Assembly: GCA_002825515.1 (NCBI GenBank)
Contig: PJET01000038.1
Location: 1-33,864 of the forward strand
DNA length: 33,864 bases
Reading direction: 5' to 3'
Origin: Candidatus Thorarchaeota archaeon MP11T_1
GTDB lineage: Archaea; Asgardarchaeota; Thorarchaeia; Thorarchaeales; Thorarchaeaceae
Position 1 is the first letter of the stretch. Every line of letters starts with the position of its first letter. The position numbers were made by a program, and so were the translations under genes. Under the pieces are notes generated by a model. It was not told where the DNA came from and ran no database searches. It saw only the letters and a list, made by a program, of their open reading frames with translations. This document shows positions 24,959-33,128 of the stretch, in pieces.

Positions 24959-26005
24959 TCATAGGAACTCGGTCTCAATATACTGAACATCTTGTGCAAG
25001 TCTTGCACAAGGTGATCCTTTGGATTTCACGACTTCGCCAACAGGCCAACAGGGCAGACTCTTCTCCTTCAGGAATTCACGAAACCCTTCCTCTTTGTTG
25101 GTATCCAAGAACACAAGCATTCCACCTGCGGTTTCAGCACCATACCCAGTTGAGAGTTTATGACCAAAGAACTCTGCAAGCTTAAGGGTCCCACGAATAA
25201 CAGGAATCTGATTGATGACCACATCAACACCACTTAAGGAGCTGACATTTCCAGCATGCCCGAGAAGACCGAATCCTGTCACATCAGTAGCAGCATTCAC
25301 TCCAATCTCTTGCATTGCTTGAGCAACTTCAAGATTGCTGAACGTCATCACTCTTACAGCTATTTCCTGCATCCGTTTCAGGTCCGATTCCTTGAATTTT
25401 GACAAGAGAACATCACGTTTCTCATCTTTGAGGTCTCTATACGATCTCATCGCAGGTTGTATCCCAAGTGGTTTTGTCAGAAGAATCACATCACCAACCT
25501 TGGCACCATGCGAATAGACAATATCACGTGGATGGGCAACACCAAGTGCAATCCCTCCGAAGACTGGACAAGGATTGGTGATGGTCTGACCACCGGAAAG
25601 CTTTGCTCCATGACGTTCCATGAAACTCTTCATTCCTTTGAGGACCTGCACAACAATCTCCTGAGGCAGATCCGTCGGATATGCTAAGAATGCCTGCAGT
25701 GATAGAATCTTAGTGACACCCATTGCAAAGACATCGTTTGTAGCATTGCAAGCCACAATCTCACCTTGTATGAAAGGATCATCATGAATGGGTGTAAAGA
25801 CATCCACATTTTCTACGATAGCTACATCTTCGTTGATAACGCGGACCACAGCGTCATCACCTATTTCTTGAGTTGCAGTGGAACCTGCAGGAAGCAGGTT
25901 AGCTACCTGTAGAAGACGAGTGAGATCATCCTGTGCGACCTTGCAGCTTCAGCCATGAGAATTTACCATTGCAGTTAGTCGTACTTCCTGCACTCGGTGA
26001 CTCAT
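24959..26005 (-). CDS. selD: Selenophosphate synthetase with in-frame UGA (Sec)
   Basis: Makes selenophosphate from selenide and ATP, the selenium donor for Sec-tRNA. Read through the TGA at 25949-25951, the frame gives 348 residues, the usual SelD length. It starts at ATG 26005 with AGGAGG directly adjacent (tight spacing). The UGA is codon 19 in NSHG-U-SCK, aligning with E. coli HGAG-C17-GC19-K20; C21 and catalytic K22 follow. Downstream are IGDDAVV, VDVFTPIHDDPF, KPLGI and TDVTGFGLLGH, all SelD hallmarks. Without readthrough, the remaining frame starts at GTG 25849 and lacks the catalytic loop. It ends in tandem stops TGA TAA. Selenocysteine at this position is known in SelD of other Sec-using organisms; incorporation here is inferred. 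Confidence 0.92.
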
Positions 26006-26089
26006 CCTCCTGAATTTTTTAGGGCAATTCTGCCCAGTTCACATTTGTAGGAAGCGAGTAATAAGATTCTGGGTCAGGCTCACTTCACA

Positions 26090-26100
26090 AGCCTTATAGC
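26090..26100. promoter_or_regulatory. Shared TATA-like element between selD and rtcB
   Basis: GCCTTATAGCC reads CTTATAG toward rtcB and CTATAAG toward selD. The distances are about 50 bases to the rtcB TTG and 85 to the selD ATG. One box may serve both directions; an additional unseen box is possible. Confidence 0.35.
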
Positions 26101-26144
26101 CAATATCATGAAGCGATGCACATACTATGAGAGAGTGAAGAGAG

Positions 26145-27590
26145 TTGGATATCAAGAAGGTTTCTGAAAACATCCACGAAATTCCAAAAAACACGCAAGA
26201 ATGTATGAAAGTCCCAGTTACAATATTTGCATCTGATGATCTTGTACGTAAAATGAAGCAAGATGCAACCTTCCAACAAGCAGCAAATGCAGCATGTCTA
26301 CCAGGTATTTACAAACACAGTATTGTTCTGCCGGATGGTCATCAAGGCTATGGATTTCCAATCGGTGGAGTTGCAGCAATGGACTATGAGTCAGGTGTGA
26401 TCTCTCCTGGTGGCGTTGGTTATGACATCAATTGTGGTGTGCGCGTACTAAGGACCAATCTGGATGAGAAGGATGTGCGACCTAATCTTAGAGCCCTCAT
26501 TGACCAGCTCTTTGAAGATGTGCCAACTGGTGTAGGCAAACAAGGGAAGATTGACCTAAGAAATCATCGAGGAGTAGATGATGTTCTAGCAAATGGGGCA
26601 AGTTGGGCAGTGGAACAAGGATATGGTTGGGAGGATGATCTTGCTCATCAAGAGGCCAATGGAAAACTCGATATTGCCAACCCTTCAGATGTTCCTGATT
26701 CTGCGAAAAACAGGGGCCTCAAACAAAGTGGCACTCTCGGATCCGGAAACCACTTTCTTGAGATTCAAGTGGTTGACGACATCTATGATGAAGCAGCAGC
26801 CAAATTAATGGGCATCACTCGAAAGAAACAGATAATGGTGATGATACATAGTGGGTCTCGAGGGCTCGGTCATCAGGTTTGTTCGGAATACATCAAAATA
26901 ATGACACATGCAATGAGAAAATACAACATTAATGTACCAGACCGTGAACTCTGTAGTGCTCCCACAACTTCACAGGAAGGACAAGCATATCTAGGTGCAA
27001 TGAGTGCAGCAGCAAACTATGCGTTCGCAAATCGCCAAGCAATGATGCATTGGACAAGAGAGGCATTTGCGAAGGTGATGGGTAACTCTCCGGAAGATCT
27101 AGATATGGGATTAATTTACGACGTTGCTCATAATATGGGAAAGGTTGAAACACACGATATTAATGGCAAGAAGACTAAGGTTGTTGTTCATAGAAAAGGC
27201 GCAACTCGAGCATTTCCACCCGGACATCCTGAAGTCCCATTGAAATATCGAGATGTGGGACAACCAGTTATCATACCTGGGACTATGGGTACTGCATCTT
27301 ACATCCTCATAGGAAACCAAAAGGCAATGGACCTGACCTGGGGTTCAACTGCTCATGGTGCAGGACGTTTCATGAGTCGTGCAAAGGCAAAGAAACGGTT
27401 CTTTGGAAAAGAAGTCCAAGAGGACCTTGCACAAGATGGAATTATCGTGAGAGCAACGAAAGGCATAGTAATTGCGGAAGAAGCACCAGGAGCCTACAAG
27501 GACGTCGATGAAGTAGTAAAAGTATCCGATGCTGTTGGCATAGCAACAAAAGCTGTAAGATTACGCCCCATCGGAGTCATCAAAGGTTGA
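26145..27590 (+). CDS. rtcB: tRNA-splicing ligase RtcB
   Basis: Joins tRNA exon halves after splicing endonuclease cleavage, using GTP and Mn to ligate 2',3'-cyclic phosphate (or 3'-phosphate) and 5'-OH ends. 481 residues, the normal archaeal length, with no intein. Signature elements: LPDGHQGYGFPIGG (62-75), GVGYDINCGVR (90-100; D94 and C97 are metal ligands), GSGNHFLEIQ, HSGSRGLGHQ, HRKGATRAFPPGHP and STAHGAGR, whose His forms the GMP-enzyme intermediate. The start is TTG 26145, since the only nearby upstream ATG hits a stop after three codons. Divergent from selD. Its 3' end overlaps the DMT transporter gene by 30 bases on the opposite strand. Confidence 0.97.
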   Translation: MDIKKVSENIHEIPKNTQECMKVPVTIFASDDLVRKMKQDATFQQAANAACLPGIYKHSIVLPDGHQGYGFPIGGVAAMDYESGVISPGGVGYDINCGVRVLRTNLDEKDVRPNLRALIDQLFEDVPTGVGKQGKIDLRNHRGVDDVLANGASWAVEQGYGWEDDLAHQEANGKLDIANPSDVPDSAKNRGLKQSGTLGSGNHFLEIQVVDDIYDEAAAKLMGITRKKQIMVMIHSGSRGLGHQVCSEYIKIMTHAMRKYNINVPDRELCSAPTTSQEGQAYLGAMSAAANYAFANRQAMMHWTREAFAKVMGNSPEDLDMGLIYDVAHNMGKVETHDINGKKTKVVVHRKGATRAFPPGHPEVPLKYRDVGQPVIIPGTMGTASYILIGNQKAMDLTWGSTAHGAGRFMSRAKAKKRFFGKEVQEDLAQDGIIVRATKGIVIAEEAPGAYKDVDEVVKVSDAVGIATKAVRLRPIGVIKG

Positions 27591-28511
27591 GCCTTTTGAT
27601 CTTTCTCGGGCGGCAATATCTACTAAAACAAGAGCAATTCCCAATAGAATCACAAGAAATCCGATTATGGTTGTTGGTCCCGGAATCTGCAAGAAAATCA
27701 GTGCAGCAAGAATTGCAGCGCCTATAGGTTCCCCAAGCACAGCTGATGAAACCACATAAGCTGGCACCTTTGTTAGTAAGTAATTATTGACAGAATGGCC
27801 AAGGACAGTTGGAAAGATGGCTAGAGCTATGAAAATAGCAACTTCAGTAGGTTCGAAAACTAGTATATTCAAATTAAATGTAACACAAATGGGTATTGTA
27901 GAAAGTGCAGCTATAAAATAGATTATTGTAGTGTAAACGGTAATTGGCATATCTTTTGCAAATCGCCGACCCCCGATGAAATACAAAGCAAGGAAGAATG
28001 CTCCTGAAAGAGCAAGAAGGTCTCCGCTCAATGCCAAGACTCCACTTCCTCCAAAATCGCCCCAAGCCAGGAAGATTGCACCAGCCAATGCAATAAGGAT
28101 TCCAGCCCAGGATTTTCTTCGCAAAGATTCTCCCAGAAATAGACTTGAGAGAATTGCAGTGAAGATAGGAGATGAATCAACTAAGACTACACTTGCTGCA
28201 ACGGTTGTCATAGTGAGTGATTGAAACCATGTGCAAAAATGGAGAGACAATGTTATCCCGATTGCTGCAAGCCAGTAATAATTCTCCTTTGTAACTGCCT
28301 TCTTTAACGATTCAAAATCACCTCTTAAGGCTCCTATCGAAGCCATGAAAATCGCCCCGTATAATGTTCTCCAAAAGACAATCACAAAAGGATGAGAAGT
28401 ACTGAAGAGGATGAGAATACTTGCACTTGATACCATTGTAACTGACAAAATCAATAATGGAATGATTTGGCGTCTACTACTTGATGAATCAATTAGTGAT
28501 TCGGCCATCAT
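27561..28511 (-). CDS. EamA/DMT family membrane transporter
   Basis: A 316-residue integral membrane protein with about ten hydrophobic helices in two EamA repeats (about 15-145 and 160-295). Family features include FWRTLYGAIFM in the first repeat, SLFLGESLRRKSWAGILIALAGA at the repeat 1 end and SSAVLGEPIGAAILAALIFLQ in repeat 2 (the E-P motif typical of DMT exporters). DMT proteins export or exchange amino acids, metabolites or nucleotide sugars; the substrate is unknown. ATG 28511 lies one base after the upstream gene's stop, so it is operonic with the deoxyribosyltransferase-like gene. Its last ten codons lie opposite the end of rtcB. Confidence 0.88.
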   Translation of the reverse strand: MMAESLIDSSSSRRQIIPLLILSVTMVSSASILILFSTSHPFVIVFWRTLYGAIFMASIGALRGDFESLKKAVTKENYYWLAAIGITLSLHFCTWFQSLTMTTVAASVVLVDSSPIFTAILSSLFLGESLRRKSWAGILIALAGAIFLAWGDFGGSGVLALSGDLLALSGAFFLALYFIGGRRFAKDMPITVYTTIIYFIAALSTIPICVTFNLNILVFEPTEVAIFIALAIFPTVLGHSVNNYLLTKVPAYVVSSAVLGEPIGAAILAALIFLQIPGPTTIIGFLVILLGIALVLVDIAARERSKGSTFDDSDGA

Positions 28512-28512
28512 C

Positions 28513-29013
28513 TTACACCGTTACCTGATGACCACCTGATCCACAACCAAGGCATTTCAGACCATCTTCAAGTGCTTCCGCAACTTGAGCATCACAAACA
28601 GGACACTTCTGTACTATCAAGTTCTCAAGATTATGATTTCGAAGTATTTTTTCAACATCCTTAAGGGTGTTGTATTCAATGAGTATTTTGCCATCAGCTC
28701 CACGAACCATTTTGGATAGAGCCTCAACTTCGCCATGGAAGAACATCAAAACTGGTTTTACAAGTTCAATTGCTAGCATGATTTCCATTCCAACACCTAG
28801 CGAAGGATTTGATACTTCAGCAATTATGAAGTCGGACATTCGTAAATTATGTACATCACGCCTATAGATTTCTTCTGGCTCAGCAGGACCTAAGAATTGA
28901 GGAGCGAAAACAGCAAGCCCCAAGTCTTCGAGAATGGTTGAAACTTGCGTACAAAAATCATCTTTTCGTGCAGATTTTTTGATAATTGGAGCTGATAGAT
29001 AGACTAGAACCAT
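28513..29013 (-). CDS. Nucleoside 2-deoxyribosyltransferase-like protein with zinc ribbon
   Basis: A 166-residue protein. Residues 1-125 are a Rossmann-like NDT/DNPH1 (Rcl) fold: VYLSAPI (4-10), then IYRRDVHNLRMSDFIIAEVS (49-68) and PSLGVGMEI (70-78), with E77 in the place of the catalytic Glu. Family enzymes cleave or transfer deoxyribose from deoxynucleosides or their monophosphates. Residues 137-157 add a C-terminal zinc ribbon, CPVC (137-140) and CLGC (154-157), not usual for the family. The stop is one base from the DMT gene start, so the two are co-transcribed. Whether it hydrolyses dNMPs (as DNPH1) or transfers bases cannot be told. Confidence 0.8.
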   Translation of the reverse strand: MVLVYLSAPIIKKSARKDDFCTQVSTILEDLGLAVFAPQFLGPAEPEEIYRRDVHNLRMSDFIIAEVSNPSLGVGMEIMLAIELVKPVLMFFHGEVEALSKMVRGADGKILIEYNTLKDVEKILRNHNLENLIVQKCPVCDAQVAEALEDGLKCLGCGSGGHQVTV

Positions 29014-29044
29014 TGTGGGACCTCTGTTATTGTTATCTCTAGCA

Positions 29045-29404
29045 TTAATCTTCAGGAATTTCAGATTCAGTTGCTGAACCTATTTCAGATATAGATGGAA
29101 CGGAACCATCATCAACAAGAATTTCATATTTTCCAGAACGGCCAAGGGAAAGCTGGATTTGACCTCTCCACTCTTTTGCCCACCCGTCAACGATCTTTAT
29201 TACTTTCCCTGCAGAAAGATCAGAGCCTTCACCGAATCCCCAAAGAGACAAAATAGTAGATCCTGTGTCATCAGCCACAAGGACCTCAGTCAGTTGAGTT
29301 TTTCTCCCCGTTCGTGTATTAATCATCTTAGGTGGTGCCACCGATACAATGCGAACAACCAGGTCCGTGACATTCTTCTCGGGTTCGACTTCTGATAATT
29401 TCAA
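29045..29404 (-). CDS. Single-OB-fold single-stranded DNA-binding protein
   Basis: A 119-residue protein closely patterned on Sulfolobus-type SSB and eukaryotic SOSS-B/hSSB1. An OB fold covers about 1-100, with the key segments RTGRKTQLTEVLVADDTGSTILSLW, KVIKIVDGWAKEWRGQIQLSLG and a short acidic C-terminal tail. The aromatic residues W, W and the W of WRGQ are in nucleotide-stacking positions. Protects and organises ssDNA in replication and repair. TTG 29404 is preferred (KLSEVEPEKNVTDLVV matches the family N-terminus) because GAGGGA lies 6 bases upstream; a longer TTG frame begins at 29440. Transcribed from upstream of the deoxyribosyltransferase-like gene, probably co-transcribed. Confidence 0.88.
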   Translation of the reverse strand: MKLSEVEPEKNVTDLVVRIVSVAPPKMINTRTGRKTQLTEVLVADDTGSTILSLWGFGEGSDLSAGKVIKIVDGWAKEWRGQIQLSLGRSGKYEILVDDGSVPSISEIGSATESEIPED

Positions 29405-29463
29405 GCAGATTCCCTCAATGTAGCTGCAACATACATCCAAATCAGTCTTTCCGCTTATTCAAA

Positions 29464-31269
29464 CTAGTCTTCTTTCTTCTCTTCTTCGTCTAGGGCGAGT
29501 AACCGATCGAGCTCAGCCAATGTTTCACCATTAAGTGGAAGATATGAGTCATCTTCTGCATTATTCGCTTCTTTTTGAGTGGATGCAGTACCACCTACTG
29601 AACGGTCTAGGGGACCTAAAATTGTTTCAAGTTCTTCAAGTGACTCGGCATCAATCTCTTCTGTATGCTCAGGTTCATGTTCAAGGGGAATGGCTTCATC
29701 ACTCCCAATGGCTTGAAGTGCTATGTCTATCTCTTCTTCTGATGCTTGTTCAATCTCTGTTACTATAATATCATCAAAATCATCAGTTTCAAGAGCCTCA
29801 AATATTATGTCTTTGGCCATCTTTATTGCGTCTGTATTCTCTTCAATTACAAGTTCTGGAGGTGAAACATCAATAGCAACCTCAGGCATTTCAGGTTCAA
29901 ACTCTATTGACAATGGTTCAGACCCCGGCGCTGGTATGTCGTCTTCTATTAGAGCATGTTCAACCGCAATCTCGTCCATAGGTTCAGTAGCTGGTTCAGG
30001 TTCAGCTGGAATCTCCTCTTTTAGTTCAGCGCCAAATACTGATTCCATCACGGGTTCAGAGTCAATTTGAATTTCTACCTCTCCTTTACCTTCAATGACA
30101 TCCGATGTATGAACAAAGTGCTGCTCAGAAACATCCGATATTGCTTGGACTTCTTCCTCTATCATAGCCTCTTCTGTGACTTCTATATCTTCTTCAATAA
30201 TCTCATAATCATCAAGGTTTTCGATTACATGACCTTCTTCATCTACAAAGACCTCTTCAATGACTTCAACTGTTTCATATTCCTCTTCTTCAATCGCTTC
30301 CTCTTCGTCCTCGACAGCCGCCTCTCCGATTTCTGCTATTTCTTCAGCATCAACTCCAGCTATCGCTTCCTCTGTAGCTGCATCAGTGAATTTCAATAGC
30401 TCAGAAGCAGGGAGATCAGGAAGCGCAACACCAACATATTGTGCTGCTGCTGTCATCAAGATGCGCAGCATCTCATCTCTTCGGTCTTTGTCAATTGCTA
30501 CCATTGGATAGGTTGGAATCCCAAGTATTTTCTGGACAACTTCAGGTTTCATAGCATTTGGTTTGTCCTGCTTGTTCGCCATAGCAAAGACTGGAACTTT
30601 TGGAGCATCTCGCTTTATTAGTTTGAGAATATCCTTGCTAATGATTACATTTCTTAGAGTTGAATCACACACTAAGAAGATTACATCCGCCCCATGGAAG
30701 TAGAAACGCCATAGAGTTCGAAAGCGTTCCTGGCCAGCAAAGTCCCATAAGACCAGTGAGTAGTTCCCAAAGCGTATGTTCTCAACTGTTTCAAGATTTA
30801 ATGCGATTGTTGGAACATATTGGAGAGGAGGCGTGTCTCCCAGAAGGAGATGTAGCGTAGTTGTCTTGCCAACACCACCCTCTCCCACCAGAGCAATCTT
30901 GAGTCTCGTTGTAACAGAAGGTTCTATTAGAGCCTCATAATTCTTGATTGCGCCTTCAATTCCAAGCTTTTTGAAGGTCGTTCTTAGTGCCTTTAAAGCT
31001 AGGTCTATTTTTTCATAGGTATTTGCTTCATCTTCACCCTTATCGGTTACAAAGACAAGAACGGAATCTTCAATCCAGTCTTTTCCAAGAAACTTGTGAT
31101 CTCCAATAATCAATGGTAATTCTGAAACTTGACCGTGGTCCGTTCTTAGTTCCTCCCTCGTGGATATGAACTCGTTCAATGCATCTTCTTTTACCCAAAC
31201 TGGCCAGTATTGGGTTGTGGCAATTATTTGCCGTGTTGATATGCGAACGAGGAAGGTATTGTGAATCAC
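29464..31269 (-). CDS. Arf/Rab-like GTPase with possible longin N-terminus and acidic tail
   Basis: A 601-residue protein. Residues 1-115 form a compact alpha/beta domain (FLVRISTRQIIATT, DSVLVFVTDKG, YEKIDLALKALRTTFKKL) that resembles a longin/roadblock-type fold; this is inference. Residues 122-280 are a Ras-superfamily G domain: GEGGVGKTT (129-137), VPTIALN switch I, WDFAGQERFRTLWRFYF (175-191) and ANKQDKPNA (231-239), closest to Arf/Rab. The remaining 300 residues are highly acidic and low-complexity, probably disordered. Start GTG 31269 with GGTGAT upstream. No lipid-anchor motif is seen. Asgard genomes are known for many such GTPases; the tail is unusual. Confidence 0.85.
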   Translation of the reverse strand: MIHNTFLVRISTRQIIATTQYWPVWVKEDALNEFISTREELRTDHGQVSELPLIIGDHKFLGKDWIEDSVLVFVTDKGEDEANTYEKIDLALKALRTTFKKLGIEGAIKNYEALIEPSVTTRLKIALVGEGGVGKTTTLHLLLGDTPPLQYVPTIALNLETVENIRFGNYSLVLWDFAGQERFRTLWRFYFHGADVIFLVCDSTLRNVIISKDILKLIKRDAPKVPVFAMANKQDKPNAMKPEVVQKILGIPTYPMVAIDKDRRDEMLRILMTAAAQYVGVALPDLPASELLKFTDAATEEAIAGVDAEEIAEIGEAAVEDEEEAIEEEEYETVEVIEEVFVDEEGHVIENLDDYEIIEEDIEVTEEAMIEEEVQAISDVSEQHFVHTSDVIEGKGEVEIQIDSEPVMESVFGAELKEEIPAEPEPATEPMDEIAVEHALIEDDIPAPGSEPLSIEFEPEMPEVAIDVSPPELVIEENTDAIKMAKDIIFEALETDDFDDIIVTEIEQASEEEIDIALQAIGSDEAIPLEHEPEHTEEIDAESLEELETILGPLDRSVGGTASTQKEANNAEDDSYLPLNGETLAELDRLLALDEEEKKED

Positions 31270-31367
31270 TTCATCATCACCAGGTCCAATCAGAGAAAGA
31301 CGCCAGGTTTCTGATTCATTCTTGTCAGTAAGTTATCCTTTGGGTATAGATTAAGCTGTGCTGTGTG

Positions 31368-31375
31368 TATATTTT
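31368..31375 (+). promoter_or_regulatory. TATA-like box before the structured RNA
   Basis: TATATTTT about 25-30 bases before a predicted start near 31398, just ahead of the paired region. A suggestion from spacing only. Confidence 0.35.
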
Positions 31376-31415
31376 GATATTCTGTGTATCTATCAATGCC
31401 CTTCCTGAGAAAAAT

Positions 31416-31622
31416 GTTGGAGCGGTTGGTCCGCCAAAGCGAACCTTCCGCATCCGTGGAGCTCTTCCTAACAGGATGCATGGAAAAAATTACATGCGCA
31501 AGACATGCCCAACATGGGGCAATAGGGACCTAGAACTCACTTTGGGACCGTGTTTGCTGCGAGTTCCTTGTTTCTTTCGAAACATGACGGGGGAAGTCCA
31601 TGCAACCCTGTCATGAAGGTTC
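31416..31622 (+). ncRNA. Candidate multi-helix structured RNA
   Basis: GC-richer than its surroundings, with nested pairing. The closing helix is GAACCTTC 31441-31448 with GAAGGTTC 31615-31622. Inside lie GCATCC/GGATGC (450-455/474-479), TGCCC/GGGCA (506-510/517-521), GAACTC/GAGTTC (533-538/561-566), GTTTC/GAAAC (570-574/579-583) and a 10-bp CATGACGGGG/CCCTGTCATG hairpin (583-592/606-615), all offset by 31000. A GCGG/CCGC hairpin (422-425/431-434) precedes them. The G-U pair at 31589/31609 is good only in plus-strand RNA. A short frame runs through it but has no recognisable similarity. Not matched to SRP, RNase P or tRNA by eye. Confidence 0.45.
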
Positions 31623-31826
31623 ATTAGCTAGAGAGGCAAAATTCCATAAGAAGCTTTCTGGGTTTTTGATGACTAAGTCATAATCGATTTTCACATAAAT
31701 AATCGGTAATCATCTAAAACGAATTGGAAAAATCTTAGTAGTGCAAGAATTGAACTTTGCATAGATAATTCTACTAAAACAGACTAAAGACCAAACACTC
31801 TGAATATTTTAGAAAAGAACTTTCGG

Positions 31827-32966
31827 TTATCGTGGAAAGTTGTCTCTGAGTAAACGCAGATGATGATGCACCATCTCCATCTGCTTGGGGTCATCAGGGG
31901 TCTTCTCAAGATCTGTCACAAGTGTCTGAAGGAAGTACTCTGGGAAGAAGAGCCTGACTCTAATGTCATTCAGTAGAAACAACCATTTATCGTAGTCTCC
32001 AGATCCGCCTTTTCGTCTCTTTTCAGATATAATCCTGAACTTCTTAAGTGTCTGAATAGCAGACTTCAATTCCTTAGGAGGAATAGCGAGTGTTGCTTCT
32101 AGTTCTGAAATATTGACTGGTCTTCTTCTTAGCTCGCTTAGAGTGTCGTAGCAGTCTGGATCTGCAAGCACCTGAGCTACAGATACAGTGTCCTCTGGTG
32201 TTTTTTGCCATTCTGTCAGGAATTCTAAAACTTCAGACTTGTATTCAGCAGCAAGCTCTGGGTCCAATACACTACCAGCTGCTTCCATGGCTATTAGTGG
32301 TGGAGCACGGAAAACCTCAAGGTCTTTAATCATGAAAACACAGGTTCTTCCAATCTCATCCACCCACTCGGTTTTAACAAGACCAAGTTCTTCAAATGGT
32401 GCTATGACTGAGTCTACACTCACACTTGGCAATCCAGTGACCATTTTAAGCCATTCTTCGAGCTCTTCCTTAGAGATGCCTCCTTTCCAGAGCTTGGGAA
32501 AGACAGCGCGAGAAACCTCATCTGAGAAGAGTCGTGCAAGACGTGACTCATCTGTCATACCTGCAAGTCTAATGATTCGACGGTAAGTATTGTCAAGCTC
32601 AGTTTGCAGTTCAGCATCAGTCATGGCAACGACTGCATTTGTGAGTGGTGTGACAACTGAGGTAATAGCAGCCTCGTAGGTCTTTGGATCTTCTGAAGGC
32701 GTTAGAAGGAGGGAAACGCAATATTGTTCTTCTTCTCTCACAACACCTGTATAGTAGGAAGCTACACCGTATTCTTCTCCACCTATCCTAACACTTAGTG
32801 ATGAAAATCCAGCAGTGGCATCTCCCATAGCATGTGATGTGAAGATACGCATGATCTCAGTGTTTAGATCTTCCCTATAATAGTCCGCAAAGTCCGCAGG
32901 AACTTTCGCCTTTAAGACAGCGCCTATCTTTGAGTCCCAATCTATGAGCAGCATCGCAACGGGCAT
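31827..32966 (-). CDS. Possible longin-fold plus winged-helix protein, uncharacterised
   Basis: A 379-residue protein of unknown family. Residues 1-125 have the strand-rich pattern of a longin/roadblock-like domain (AMLLIDWDSKIGAVLKAKVP, EEYGVASYYTGVV, YCVSLLLTP). The rest is helical with two or three segments resembling winged helices: EELEEWLKMVTGLPSVSVDSVIAPFEELGLVKTEW (about 171-205) and VNISELEATLAIPPKELKSAIQTLKKFRIISEKR (about 284-317). GGAGAG 7 bases upstream supports ATG 32966. No enzymatic motif, metal site or membrane helix. The architecture suggests an adaptor or regulator, perhaps with GTPases encoded nearby; this is inference from fold impressions only. Confidence 0.7.
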   Translation of the reverse strand: MPVAMLLIDWDSKIGAVLKAKVPADFADYYREDLNTEIMRIFTSHAMGDATAGFSSLSVRIGGEEYGVASYYTGVVREEEQYCVSLLLTPSEDPKTYEAAITSVVTPLTNAVVAMTDAELQTELDNTYRRIIRLAGMTDESRLARLFSDEVSRAVFPKLWKGGISKEELEEWLKMVTGLPSVSVDSVIAPFEELGLVKTEWVDEIGRTCVFMIKDLEVFRAPPLIAMEAAGSVLDPELAAEYKSEVLEFLTEWQKTPEDTVSVAQVLADPDCYDTLSELRRRPVNISELEATLAIPPKELKSAIQTLKKFRIISEKRRKGGSGDYDKWLFLLNDIRVRLFFPEYFLQTLVTDLEKTPDDPKQMEMVHHHLRLLRDNFPR

Positions 32967-33128
32967 TTTTCTTCTCTCCGGGTCCCTGGAGTAAGGTTAG
33001 ATAAAGCCAGATTGATTTACGATGCAGGGCGCCAGCCTAAAAAACCTTGTCTTATTTGGCTCCGACTATTAGAAATTTCGACCTGTTCAGCGCTTTTTAG
33101 ATAAGAGATTTACTATAAAAAGAAGATT

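Larger units (their letters stand above)
31270..31826. other. Long gene-free interval with structured core
   Basis: A 557-base gap between two minus-strand genes. 31270-31395 holds the GTPase leader and promoter candidates (minus TTAATCTATAC near 31345-31355, plus TATATTTT at 31368). 31416-31622 holds the structured RNA candidate. 31623-31826 is AT-rich with a T5 at 31662-31666 and no convincing gene. Confidence 0.5.

Noticed and set aside
24959..25849. selD as a truncated or decayed gene starting at GTG 25849
   Set aside because: The upstream 52 codons match SelD in the same frame with a single TGA at the active-site position, so recoding explains the data better.
29723..30070. Serine-rich plus-strand frame
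   Set aside because: Antisense shadow of the GTPase's Glu/Asp-rich tail; the composition follows directly from the complementary codons.
31365..31616. 83-codon frame on the plus strand through the structured region
   Set aside because: No recognisable domain, poor ribosome site, and the underlying bases are better explained by extensive RNA pairing.
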